Assembly: GCF_015277875.1 (NCBI RefSeq)
Contig: NZ_CP063814.1
Coordinates: 1,736,001-1,800,000 of the forward strand
Length of the DNA stretch: 64,000 nt
Origin: Microbacterium luteum
GTDB taxonomy: Bacteria; Actinomycetota; Actinomycetes; Actinomycetales; Microbacteriaceae
Reading direction: 5' to 3'
Numbering within the stretch: the first letter of the stretch is position 1; every line of letters starts with the position of its first letter. Shown here in pieces: positions 7,041-13,723 of this stretch. The translations under genes and the position numbers were made by a program. The notes beneath the pieces are model-generated. The model was not told where the DNA came from, made no database searches, and was given only the letters and a program-made list of their open reading frames with translations.

Positions 7041-7396
7041 AGTCTCTGACGGAGATCAAGCGCTGGGCCACACTGCGGTGCGCGCATTGCGGGCACCGGT
7101 TCCGGTGGTCCCGAGACGCCCGCCACGCCACGAGCAACAGAGACGGCAAGGTCTACCACGGCCCGTGCCTCGCCTACATCCTCTGGCGGCGCGACGCCGA
7201 GCAGCGACTAGACGTCCTCGGGTGGGTCATGGAGATCGCGGACCTCACGCCCGACGACGTGAAACAGGTGCTGGAACTGCGCATGTCGATGGACCTCTCG
7301 ACCCTGGATCAGGGCGGGAAGGCATGGCGAGTGTTCAACGACCTATCGAAGCGCGGCGGCTCCCAACCGACCGAAGGGCGCACTTCCGATGGCTGA
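7037..7396 (+). CDS. Phage protein with N-terminal zinc knuckle
   Basis: The 119-residue product has C-A-H-C-G-H-R-F near residue 15 and G-P-C-L later. The rest is a helical body (L-D-V-L-G-W-V-M-E-I-A-D-L-T-P-D-D-V). The end, G-G-S-Q-P-T-E-G-R-T-S-D-G, is encoded over the 11-mer GGCTCCCAACC that also occurs at 4239-4249 and 5376-5386. Function unknown. Confidence 0.6.
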   Translation: MKSLTEIKRWATLRCAHCGHRFRWSRDARHATSNRDGKVYHGPCLAYILWRRDAEQRLDVLGWVMEIADLTPDDVKQVLELRMSMDLSTLDQGGKAWRVFNDLSKRGGSQPTEGRTSDG

Positions 7397-7547
7397 CGTG
7401 ACCTGCACCGGCTGCGGCGACACAGTCACCGAGGACGAGAACGACCCTGCCCTCGGGTCGAAGCTCACCGCCCACATCGAAGCCTGCGACACCCACGAGT
7501 GGCAGAAGCCCTGCACCCACACCGGACCCTGCTGGAAGACCGGGTAG
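7389..7547 (+). CDS. Very small zinc-finger protein
   Basis: This 52-residue frame starts at ATG 7389 inside the previous gene's 3' end and stops at TAG 7545-7547. It encodes C-T-G-C-G-D-T near the start and later A-C-D-T-H, P-C-T-H and P-C-W, giving four or more metal-ligand candidates. It is too short for routine gene calling, but it sits head-to-tail in the operon with an eight-base overlap and the same codon bias. Function unknown. Confidence 0.5.
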   Translation: MADVTCTGCGDTVTEDENDPALGSKLTAHIEACDTHEWQKPCTHTGPCWKTG

Positions 7548-7550
7548 ACG

Positions 7551-7787
7551 ATGCCGACTCTCACGTATCGGGAGGCCGCGAAACGCGTTGGTCGCTCACG
7601 CCGCGCTATCCAGTACTGGCGGGCCCGCGGGATGCCGATGGAGTGGGAGACCCGCAACGGACAACGCGTCCGCGTCGTCGAGCAGCGCACCCTCCTCGCA
7701 TGGTGGCGTCAACGCCTCAAGAACGACCCGGTGCACCAGCAGCGCCTACGCGCCCAGATAGCCGCGCAGATGGAAGCACAGGGCTAG
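7551..7787 (+). CDS. Small helix-turn-helix DNA-binding protein (MerR/excisionase-like)
   Basis: The 78-residue basic protein begins L-T-Y-R-E-A-A-K-R-V-G-R-S-R-R-A-I-Q-Y-W. This is the winged-helix pattern of excisionase/MerR-like proteins, in which the first helices read 'T-x-x-E-A-A-x-x-x-G-x-S-x-x-T-I-x-x-W'. A second, Arg/Trp-rich helix follows. It is the last gene of the early operon, just before the promoter/hairpin gap. It may regulate late transcription or assist DNA processing; that is inference from position. Confidence 0.7.
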   Translation: MPTLTYREAAKRVGRSRRAIQYWRARGMPMEWETRNGQRVRVVEQRTLLAWWRQRLKNDPVHQQRLRAQIAAQMEAQG

Positions 7788-7810
7788 ACACGCCGTGTCC
7801 CGAACAAGAG

Positions 7811-7841
7811 TTGACACCAGTTCGCTTTCACCCCTTACCTT
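7811..7841 (+). promoter_or_regulatory. Candidate sigma-70-type promoter before the late genes
   Basis: TTGACA at 7811-7816 is a perfect -35 hexamer. TACCTT at 7836-7841 fits the TAnnnT form of an actinobacterial -10 box, with a 19-base spacer (TTACCT at 7835 would give 18). It lies in the largest gap of the early region (7788-8010), after the HTH gene. The expected start of transcription is only about 12-15 bases before the hairpin at 7860-7905. Confidence 0.4.
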
Positions 7842-7859
7842 CAAGATCAGACACAACTC

Positions 7860-7905
7860 ACGAAGGCCCCGGCCCGAGCACTCCAACTGCTCCCGGGGCC
7901 TTCGT
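7860..7905 (+). terminator. Strong hairpin, terminator or attenuator
   Basis: ACGAAGGCCCCGG at 7860-7872 pairs perfectly with CCGGGGCCTTCGT at 7893-7905 (13 bp). Inside it, GAGCA (7876-7880) pairs with TGCTC (7888-7892) around a seven-base loop. The downstream bases are only moderately T-rich (TCGTTCC). It could end early-operon transcripts, or act on RNA from the promoter candidate just upstream. The rest of the 7906-8010 gap shows no gene. Confidence 0.65.
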
Positions 7906-8010
7906 CGTTCCCTCGGCCGGGAGTAGAGCCGCCGCGCACACACGACGTCGCCGGCGCGAGAGCACGCTCCTCCCGGCCGAGTGGGGTCTGTGCGACAGGA
8001 GGTCCCTGCG

Positions 8011-8490
8011 ATGGAGCATGAAGACCTTCGCGTCGACGTACTCATTGCGACGAGGAGTATCCCGCTCGTGAACGGACGCGGGCAGACGGCCAAGTCGATC
8101 CTCGAGGCTCGTTCAGAGCCACGCGGTAGCTGTCTCCTGTGGCAGGGGCCTCCCGACCGGGACGGGTACGGGCGGGTGAAACTTCAGGGCCAGGACTACC
8201 TCGTGCACCGGGTCGCCTACACGATCGAGCGTGGCGAGATCACCGCCGGCTACACCATCGACCACACCTGCCGAGACCACGCCTGCATCAACGTCGACCA
8301 CCTCGAGGTCGTCACTCTCCAGGAGAACCAGCGACGGCGAGGACGAGCCACGACGACACACTGCCCGAATGGTCACCTCTGGGCAGACGACAACCTCCGC
8401 CCCATCCGGCGAGCCTCAGGCCTGGTGGACAAGTTCTGCCGGGCGTGCTCGCGCGAACAGGCGAGGGAAAGGCGCCGACGCGCCGCATAG
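8011..8490 (+). CDS. HNH endonuclease (HNH_3 type)
   Basis: The 159-residue protein contains C-L-L-W-Q-G-P-P-D-R-D-G-Y-G-R-V, V-H-R-V-A-Y, G-Y-T-I-D-H-T-C-R-D-H-A-C-I-N and D-H-L-E-V-V-T. This is the standard order of an HNH_3 endonuclease with its His-Asn-His metal site. A C-terminal C-P-N-G-H and C-R-A-C pair forms an extra zinc finger. The start at ATG 8011 has AGGAGG at 7997-8002, a well-spaced site, so an upstream in-frame ATG at 7981 is less likely. It is the first gene after the promoter/hairpin gap. Confidence 0.85.
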   Translation: MEHEDLRVDVLIATRSIPLVNGRGQTAKSILEARSEPRGSCLLWQGPPDRDGYGRVKLQGQDYLVHRVAYTIERGEITAGYTIDHTCRDHACINVDHLEVVTLQENQRRRGRATTTHCPNGHLWADDNLRPIRRASGLVDKFCRACSREQARERRRRAA

Positions 8491-8560
8491 ACCGGTGTTC
8501 TTTCTAAGGACTCCCACAATGGCTAGCGATTCCTCTGGCCAGGAGCACCTGCACCGAACG

Positions 8561-8595
8561 AGGGGCGCCACGACCACACCAAGGCGGGCGCCCCT
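8561..8595 (+). terminator. Hairpin after the HNH gene
   Basis: AGGGGCGCC at 8561-8569 pairs with GGCGCCCCT at 8587-8595, leaving a 17-base loop. It lies in the 126-base gap between the HNH gene and the next small gene. No T-run follows, so it may be a weak terminator or an RNA processing site. Confidence 0.4.
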
Positions 8596-8616
8596 CCCAC
8601 ACGCCAGGAGGCCAGG

Positions 8617-8793
8617 ATGAACCGCATCGAGTTCTACAAGCGCACCGACGGGAAGTGGGCGTGGCGGCTCATCGCCAGCAACGGGCAGGTCATCGCCACC
8701 GACGGCGGCCAAGGGTACGAGAACCGCGCCGACTGCGAACGCGTCGGCAAGGCGATCGTCGTCGGCCTATACGCACCCGCCGGCCTCGAATGA
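8617..8793 (+). CDS. YegP/DUF1508-like small protein
   Basis: The 58-residue product reads F-Y-K-R-T-D-G-K-W-A-W-R-L-I-A-S-N-G-Q, followed by I-A-T-D-G-G-Q-G-Y and C-E-R-V-G-K-A-I. This matches the 'W-x-W-R-L-x-x-x-N-G-x-x-I-A-x-S-x-x-x-Y' repeat of DUF1508 (YegP). The start ATG 8617 follows CAGGAGGCCAGG. The biochemical role of the family is not settled. Its stop overlaps the next start (ATGA), tying it to the packaging genes. Confidence 0.7.
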   Translation: MNRIEFYKRTDGKWAWRLIASNGQVIATDGGQGYENRADCERVGKAIVVGLYAPAGLE

Positions 8794-9101
8794 GCCAGCA
8801 CCACAACAGCACCCGAGCCGACCGGATCGCGAAGGCGAAGTTCAAAGCCGAATGCGCCGCAAACGACCTCCCCTGCTGGCTCTCCGGCTGCACCATCGAC
8901 TACGACGCCCCCTGGGACGACTTCGACAACCCCCGCCGCTTCCAACGCGACCACTTCTTCCCCGCCAGCACCCACCCCGAGCTCTACTACGACCCGGAGA
9001 ACTGGCGACCCTCCTGTGCCGAGTGCAACGAAGCACGAGGCAACAGCATGGCCATCGGCGGCCTCGGCATCCTCTCCCGCCAATGGGTACCCACCGAATA
9101 G
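8790..9101 (+). CDS. HNH endonuclease adjacent to terminase
   Basis: The 103-residue protein has W-L-S-G-C-T-I-D-Y-D, then F-Q-R-D-H-F-F-P-A-S-T-H-P-E-L (D-H of the HNH site), then N-W-R-P-S-C-A-E-C-N-E-A-R-G-N (the zinc CxxC and final Asn). This form is typical of HNH proteins encoded next to phage terminase genes. In other cos phages, such partners are required for terminase-dependent DNA cleavage and packaging. Location one gene upstream of the small terminase supports that role here; it is inference. Confidence 0.85.
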   Translation: MSQHHNSTRADRIAKAKFKAECAANDLPCWLSGCTIDYDAPWDDFDNPRRFQRDHFFPASTHPELYYDPENWRPSCAECNEARGNSMAIGGLGILSRQWVPTE

Positions 9102-9115
9102 GAACGGAGACCCAG

Positions 9116-9367
9116 ATGGCAATCACAGCAGGGGTCGCGAAGGTCAGTATCACCCTGTCCGTCGGAGACGACGCAAGCGAGGTAGCGAGCATCGACATCC
9201 CACTCCGGGTGACGACGCGCAAGGATGCGTCCACGATCCACGTGAACGAGATCACCGCCGACGTGCGACGCGCCACACAGGCATTCATGCGCGCGCTCAC
9301 CAACCACGACAGCCCACCCCCAACACCCCTTCCACCGCAAACACGCGGTGTCCGCATCCCACTCTGA
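9116..9367 (+). CDS. Small hypothetical phage protein
   Basis: The 83-residue product has a beta-rich N-terminal half (A-K-V-S-I-T-L-S-V-G-D-D and A-S-I-D-I-P-L-R-V) and a helical segment (D-V-R-R-A-T-Q-A-F-M-R-A). The end is Pro-rich. It starts at ATG 9116 after GGAACGGAG. It sits between the packaging HNH gene and the terminase and has no recognised domain. Confidence 0.55.
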   Translation: MAITAGVAKVSITLSVGDDASEVASIDIPLRVTTRKDASTIHVNEITADVRRATQAFMRALTNHDSPPPTPLPPQTRGVRIPL

Positions 9368-9481
9368 CGGGGGAGGGGCGTTTACGCCTCCAGGAGGCCA
9401 CGTGCGGCCCACCTCCCGCGCGGCGCGCTTCCTCTCTCCCCGCGCACACTGACCGTTTTTCACCGCCTCTGGAGGTCGCTG
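9368..9481 (+). other. Non-coding gap before terminase; candidate cos region
   Basis: This 114-base gap begins with a G-run (CGGGGGAGGGGCG), followed by the small inverted repeat GGCG-TTTA-CGCC and C-rich and CTCT stretches, and ends in the terminase RBS (TGGAGGT). In cos actinophages the cohesive end lies near the terminase genes, often close to an HNH gene, so this gap is the best local candidate. No overhang can be read from an integrated sequence, so the assignment is inference. Confidence 0.3.
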
Positions 9482-9814
9482 ATGGCTGCTGCTCGCCGAC
9501 ACCGGAATGCGGTGACGCGGATGCTGCGTGCTTCGGGGCTGCTGAAGGTGGCTGAGGAGGCTCCGCTGGTGGAGCTGCTGAAGGATCTCGCGGCCGAGAT
9601 GGACGCCGGCGGCGGCGCCCGGACACGTGCGGACTACCTGTCGGCGCTGAAGGACGTGCGGCGAGTGCTGGCGTCGGCGCCGGGTTCGGCGGGCGCGTCG
9701 GAGGTCGAGAAGGCGGAGAAGGATGCGGCGCCGGCCACTGAGCCGGCGGAGGACGCGGGGGTGACGGACTTTGCGCGTTTCAAGCGAGCTAAGGGGAGCG
9801 CTTCGGTCGGGTAA
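9482..9814 (+). CDS. Putative terminase small subunit
   Basis: The 110-residue protein has a basic N-terminus (A-A-A-R-R-H-R-N-A-V-T-R-M-L-R-A), a helical middle, and an Ala/Glu-rich linker leading to a conserved-looking end (V-T-D-F-A-R-F-K-R-A). Position immediately upstream of, and overlapping by 44 bases, the large terminase is the main argument. Small terminase subunits recognise the packaging site and are poorly conserved in sequence. RBS TGGAGGT precedes ATG 9482. Confidence 0.65.
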   Translation: MAAARRHRNAVTRMLRASGLLKVAEEAPLVELLKDLAAEMDAGGGARTRADYLSALKDVRRVLASAPGSAGASEVEKAEKDAAPATEPAEDAGVTDFARFKRAKGSASVG

Positions 9815-11423
9815 GGGGTCGACGACTCCTCGGCTGTGGACGCGGCCGCTGCGTGAGCTGACGCCCGAGACGTCGCACGGGTTCCACGTGATCGAGTTCG
9901 CGGCATTGTTCCTTGGGATCAAGCTTCGGCCGTGGCAGAAGTGGCTTCTGATCCACGCGCTCGAGCTGCTCGAGGACGGCCGATACCGGTTCCGCAAGGT
10001 CGTGATCATCGTCGGCCGGCAGAACGGGAAGACGAAGCTGATCGAGGTGCTCGCCCTGTGGTGGCTGTTCGTCGACTCCGACAGCTTTCCCGAGCACTTG
10101 TCGGCGGATGAGTTCCTGGTGCTCGGCACCGCGCAGGACAAGGACACGGCGAAGAAGGTCTGGAAGCGGGTGCTGCGCCGCTGCAATCCGAACGTGGAGA
10201 AGTGGCCGGGCCGATTCTCCCCGGCGGAGCGTGCGGCGATCGTCCCGGCGCTGGTCAGTGAGGCGATGCCGCCGTCGGAGTCGAACGGCTCCGAAGCGAT
10301 CGTCCTGAAGAACGGCGCTCAGTATCAGATCGCCGCGTCGACGTCGGGCGGCGGCCGCGGTGACTCGATCTCCCGCGCCGTGCTCGACGAGCTGCGTGAG
10401 CAGAAGAACTGGGACGGTTGGGCGGCGCTGTCGAAGACCCTCAACGGCACGTTCAACTCGCAGATGTGGGCGATCTCATCGGCGGGCGACGCGAAATCGG
10501 TGGTCTTGAAGGACATCCGAGATGCCGCGATCGCCGCGCTCGACGAGTGGCAGCGGTACGTCGATCAGGGCATCGCGTCGGTCGAGGAGTTCGCGAACAC
10601 GCACGATGTGTCGATCGGGCTGTTCGAGTGGTCGGCGCCGGAGGACTGTCGGCTGGACGACCCGGACGCTTACCTGCAGTCGAACCCGTCGATCGGGTAC
10701 GGCTACGAGGTCGACACGCTCCTGTCCGACCTCGCGTCGGGGGAGCCCGAGCACGTCACGCGCACCGAGGTGCTCGGCATCTGGGTGACCGCGTCGGTGA
10801 CGCCCTACCTCGACGTCGAGGCGTGGCCGCTCCTCGCCGACGGCCCGGATGTCTCCTACGACGGACAGATCATCTCGACCGGATCGGAGATCGCGCCGAA
10901 GTCGCCCGTCGTGCTCGGCGTGGACACCTCGTCAGATCGGAAGCGCACCTGGATCGGTGTCGCCGGGTGGCGTGTCGACGGGCTGCAGCACCTCGAGGTG
11001 ATCGACGTGCTGACCCGGATGACGAGAGTGCCCGACCGGGTCAAGGCGATCGCGGACGAGTGGGGCATCGAGTTCGTCGCAGTGCAGGCGCGCGGATGCA
11101 ACGCGTCCGAGCTCGCCGAGCCGCTGCGGAAGCTCGGCCTGCAGGTCATCGAAGTCTCTGGTCCGGCGCTGGGCGCTGGCACCGGGAAGATGCTCGACCG
11201 TGTCGCCGACCGGCGCATGCGTCACCGGGGCCAGGAGGCACTCGACCAGGCCGTGAAGCACGCGGTCGCGAAGAAGCTCAACGACGTCAAGGTATGGGAC
11301 CGGGAGGCTTCACCCGTCGACATCGCGCCTCTGGTGGCGGTGTCGAACGCGGCGTATGGCCTCGAGGCGATGCCTGAGGTCGAAGCATCGGCGTACGAAG
11401 ACCACGGTCTCCTCGTCGCCTAG
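9771..11423 (+). CDS. Terminase large subunit
   Basis: The 550-residue protein is the ATPase-nuclease that packages phage DNA into the procapsid. The Walker A-like motif G-R-Q-N-G-K-T is at residues 82-88, preceded by the adenine-binding R-P-W-Q-K-W. The Walker B-like R-A-V-L-D-E-L is near 202-208. The C-terminal RNase H-like nuclease opens with V-V-L-G-V-D-T-S-S-D. This is the Terminase_1 family seen with HK97-type heads. The only suitable start is TTG 9771, inside the small-subunit gene; no ATG or GTG occurs in frame before the conserved region. Confidence 0.95.
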   Translation: MRVSSELRGALRSGKGSTTPRLWTRPLRELTPETSHGFHVIEFAALFLGIKLRPWQKWLLIHALELLEDGRYRFRKVVIIVGRQNGKTKLIEVLALWWLFVDSDSFPEHLSADEFLVLGTAQDKDTAKKVWKRVLRRCNPNVEKWPGRFSPAERAAIVPALVSEAMPPSESNGSEAIVLKNGAQYQIAASTSGGGRGDSISRAVLDELREQKNWDGWAALSKTLNGTFNSQMWAISSAGDAKSVVLKDIRDAAIAALDEWQRYVDQGIASVEEFANTHDVSIGLFEWSAPEDCRLDDPDAYLQSNPSIGYGYEVDTLLSDLASGEPEHVTRTEVLGIWVTASVTPYLDVEAWPLLADGPDVSYDGQIISTGSEIAPKSPVVLGVDTSSDRKRTWIGVAGWRVDGLQHLEVIDVLTRMTRVPDRVKAIADEWGIEFVAVQARGCNASELAEPLRKLGLQVIEVSGPALGAGTGKMLDRVADRRMRHRGQEALDQAVKHAVAKKLNDVKVWDREASPVDIAPLVAVSNAAYGLEAMPEVEASAYEDHGLLVA

Positions 11424-11435
11424 AAGGGAGACCCC

Positions 11436-11705
11436 ATGGACACGCTCGCTGCTGGACTCGTCGCGGTCGTCGCTACGCTCGCGCTGTGCGGGCTGCTGAT
11501 GTGGTGGATGGACCGCGCTCACCTGAACGCGGGCCGCCGAGTGATGGTGTCCCTCGTCGACGGCACAGTCATCACCGGACGCACGACCGGCTCTTGGCGG
11601 TTCGGGCGCATCCGTCTTACGGAGGTCAGCACCGAACAGGGTGAGGTGCCCGGCACGGTCATCGTCTACGCGAGCAGCGTCATCACCGTGCAGGTGCTCG
11701 CCTGA
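11436..11705 (+). CDS. Small membrane protein between terminase and portal
   Basis: The 89-residue product has one N-terminal transmembrane segment (residues about 4-24, A-G-L-V-A-V-V-A-T-L-A-L-C-G-L-L). A short beta-rich domain follows (V-M-V-S-L-V-D-G-T-V-I-T-G and I-R-L-T-E-V-S). RBS GAAGGGAGA precedes ATG 11436, and its stop overlaps the portal start by one base. A membrane protein at this place in the head operon is unexpected; I do not know its function. Confidence 0.65.
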   Translation: MDTLAAGLVAVVATLALCGLLMWWMDRAHLNAGRRVMVSLVDGTVITGRTTGSWRFGRIRLTEVSTEQGEVPGTVIVYASSVITVQVLA

Positions 11706-12988
11706 TGGTCAGCTTCGCCGTCGGGACGGAGATCGTGAAGGCCGCACCCGACCCGCTCACGGGTCTCGCTACGCGCGGTCCGGTACCGTTCCTGACCCCC
11801 GACCCCGGCGCCCCGCTGTACGCCTCGACGAACGCACCGAAGCTCACGCCCGAGAAGGCGTGGAAGGAGCATCCCTCCGTCCGGAAGGTCGTCGGGTTCA
11901 TCGCTCGGAACGTCGCCGGCGTGCCGTGGAAAGCGTTCGAGCGAGTCGAGGATGATGACCGGCGCCGCGTGTCGGGGTCACCAGCTGAGCGGGCGTTCCG
12001 AGTGCCGCGACGGTTCGTCACCGGCTACTCGCTGCTGTACCGCCTCACCGTCGACCGATGCCTGTATGACCGGGCTGCGGTCGCGCTCGTGGACGGCGCA
12101 CCGCGGCGCATCCCGCCCCGTTCTCTCGTGATCGAGTCCAACGCGCTCGACGAGATCGAGTTCGTCGGTGTCAACGTCGCTGGGCGCACTGTCGACCTGA
12201 CCGAACTGCCACTCGCCGTGATGACCGGTTGGGACTCCTGGTCAGGAGACGGGATCTCTCCACTCACCACCCTGGACGCCATCCTGCGTGAGCAGGCCGA
12301 GTCCGTCGACTGGCGGCGCCGGGTGTGGGATGAACGACCGAAGTTCTCCGGCATCGTGAAGCGCCCGCTGACCGCACCGAAGTGGGGAGAGACACAGCGC
12401 ACACGATGGGTCGAGTCGTTCCGTGACTTCCGAGCTGGGAAGGCCGGCGGTGCGCCGATCTTCGAGGACGGGATGGAGTGGGAGGACTGGTCCAGTTCGA
12501 TCTCCCCGAAGGACGCCCTCGACATCGACGGTCGGAAGCTCACCGATGCGGAGGTCGCCTCGGCGTTCTACGTTCCGCCCGAGCTCGTCGGCGCCCGTGA
12601 AGGCACGTTCTCGAACATCACCGCCTTCCGGCAGATGCTGTTCGGCCCCGTGCTTGGCCCCTACTTCACGGAGTACGAGCACGCGCTCAACGCCGAGATC
12701 GTACCGGCGCTCGGTGGCGACGACGTGTACGGCGAATTCGATCGGCAGGCCGCGATCAACGGCTCGCTGCTCGAGCAGGCAAAGCTCCTATCCACCGCGA
12801 CGGGCGGCCCGTGGATGACACGTGCCGAGGCGCGCGGAGCCGTGAACCTCCCGAAGAAGGACGGCACCGAGGAACTCATCATCCCGATGAACGTCCTTGT
12901 CGGGGGCCAGGCGTCCCCGCAGGACGGGGTCACTGGGACACCGACAGATGACCGCGGTGTCGGCGAAGACCAAGAGCCGGCCGCATGA
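11705..12988 (+). CDS. Portal protein (HK97 family)
   Basis: The 427-residue protein matches the phage_portal/HK97 gp3 pattern: V-G-F-I-A-R-N-V-A-G-V-P-W near the N-terminus, then L-P-L-A-V-M-T-G-W and G-I-S-P-L-T-T-L-D. Further on are A-S-A-F-Y-V-P-P-E-L-V-G and F-R-Q-M-L-F-G-P-V-L-G-P-Y. It forms the dodecameric ring through which DNA enters and leaves and to which the neck proteins attach. It lies directly between terminase and protease, the normal order. The start ATG 11705 overlaps the upstream stop (TGATG). Confidence 0.93.
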   Translation: MVSFAVGTEIVKAAPDPLTGLATRGPVPFLTPDPGAPLYASTNAPKLTPEKAWKEHPSVRKVVGFIARNVAGVPWKAFERVEDDDRRRVSGSPAERAFRVPRRFVTGYSLLYRLTVDRCLYDRAAVALVDGAPRRIPPRSLVIESNALDEIEFVGVNVAGRTVDLTELPLAVMTGWDSWSGDGISPLTTLDAILREQAESVDWRRRVWDERPKFSGIVKRPLTAPKWGETQRTRWVESFRDFRAGKAGGAPIFEDGMEWEDWSSSISPKDALDIDGRKLTDAEVASAFYVPPELVGAREGTFSNITAFRQMLFGPVLGPYFTEYEHALNAEIVPALGGDDVYGEFDRQAAINGSLLEQAKLLSTATGGPWMTRAEARGAVNLPKKDGTEELIIPMNVLVGGQASPQDGVTGTPTDDRGVGEDQEPAA

Positions 12989-13686
12989 CTCTCCAGAAAG
13001 GGGCGGAGATGACCGTCACAGCCAAGGAGGCTCGCAAGAGCTTTCACGCCTCACTGAAGGCAGCCGACGCCGACGCGGGCACCGTCACCGCCCTGGTGTC
13101 GGTGTTCGAGGTCGTCGACTCCTACGACGAGATGATCATGCCCGGCGCGTTCAAGGACTCGCTCGAGCGGTTCGGCGACGACCCCATCCCGATCCTCTGG
13201 AACCACGACTGGCACGAGATGGACGCCCACCTCGCCGCCGCGAAGGGCGAGGAGACCGACGAGGGCCTGGTCGTCACCATGCAGTTCGACATGGACGACC
13301 CGACGTCGCTGAAGGCGTTCCGTCTGCTCAAGAGCGGCCGCATCAAGGAGTTCTCGATCGGCGGGTTCGAGCCTGCCTCCGGCATCAAGCGGGTCGAGAA
13401 GGACGGCCGCGACGTCTGGGCGATCTACGAGTTCGAGCTCGTCGAGGTATCGCTCGTGCTGCGCGGCGCGAACCCGGACACGCGCCTGATCGATGTGAAG
13501 TCGGCGGCCGAGCTGGTCGCCGCCACCGAGCAAGACGCCCCGGGCAAAGAGGTACCACCCGGTGACGAAGACCACCCGAAGGATGCGGAGCCGGACCCCG
13601 GCGAAGCGGACAAAGCCCCCGAAGACTCGGGGGCTTTCCACGTGGCGCAGAAGAGGGCTTCTGCGCTGCTCGACCTGATCACCTGA
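12985..13686 (+). CDS. Prohead (capsid maturation) protease
   Basis: The 233-residue protein belongs to the HK97 prohead protease family (U35). It contains G-T-V-T-A-L-V-S-V-F-E, S-Y-D-E-M-I-M-P-G-A-F, P-I-L-W-N-H-D-W (catalytic His) and the Ser region K-E-F-S-I-G-G-F-E. A late E-V-S-L-V-L-R-G-A-N-P strand follows. It should cleave the scaffolding part of the capsid protein. ATG 12985 overlaps the portal stop (ATGA); ATG 13009 with GAAAGGGG upstream is a plausible alternative. The C-terminal coding region contains a perfect terminator-like hairpin (13612-13637). Confidence 0.92.
   Translation: MTLQKGAEMTVTAKEARKSFHASLKAADADAGTVTALVSVFEVVDSYDEMIMPGAFKDSLERFGDDPIPILWNHDWHEMDAHLAAAKGEETDEGLVVTMQFDMDDPTSLKAFRLLKSGRIKEFSIGGFEPASGIKRVEKDGRDVWAIYEFELVEVSLVLRGANPDTRLIDVKSAAELVAATEQDAPGKEVPPGDEDHPKDAEPDPGEADKAPEDSGAFHVAQKRASALLDLIT
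13612..13637 (+). terminator. Terminator-like hairpin inside the protease gene
   Basis: AAAGCCCCCGA (13612-13622) pairs perfectly with TCGGGGGCTTT (13627-13637) around a four-base loop (AGAC). This has the full look of an intrinsic terminator, but it is translated as part of the protease C-terminus. It lies about 90 bases before the capsid gene. A translating ribosome would mask it, so it may act only on untranslated or 5'-truncated transcripts. Confidence 0.5.
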
Positions 13687-13723
13687 TCACCAACGGGCCC
13701 GCAGGGGCCAGAAAGGATTCCAC

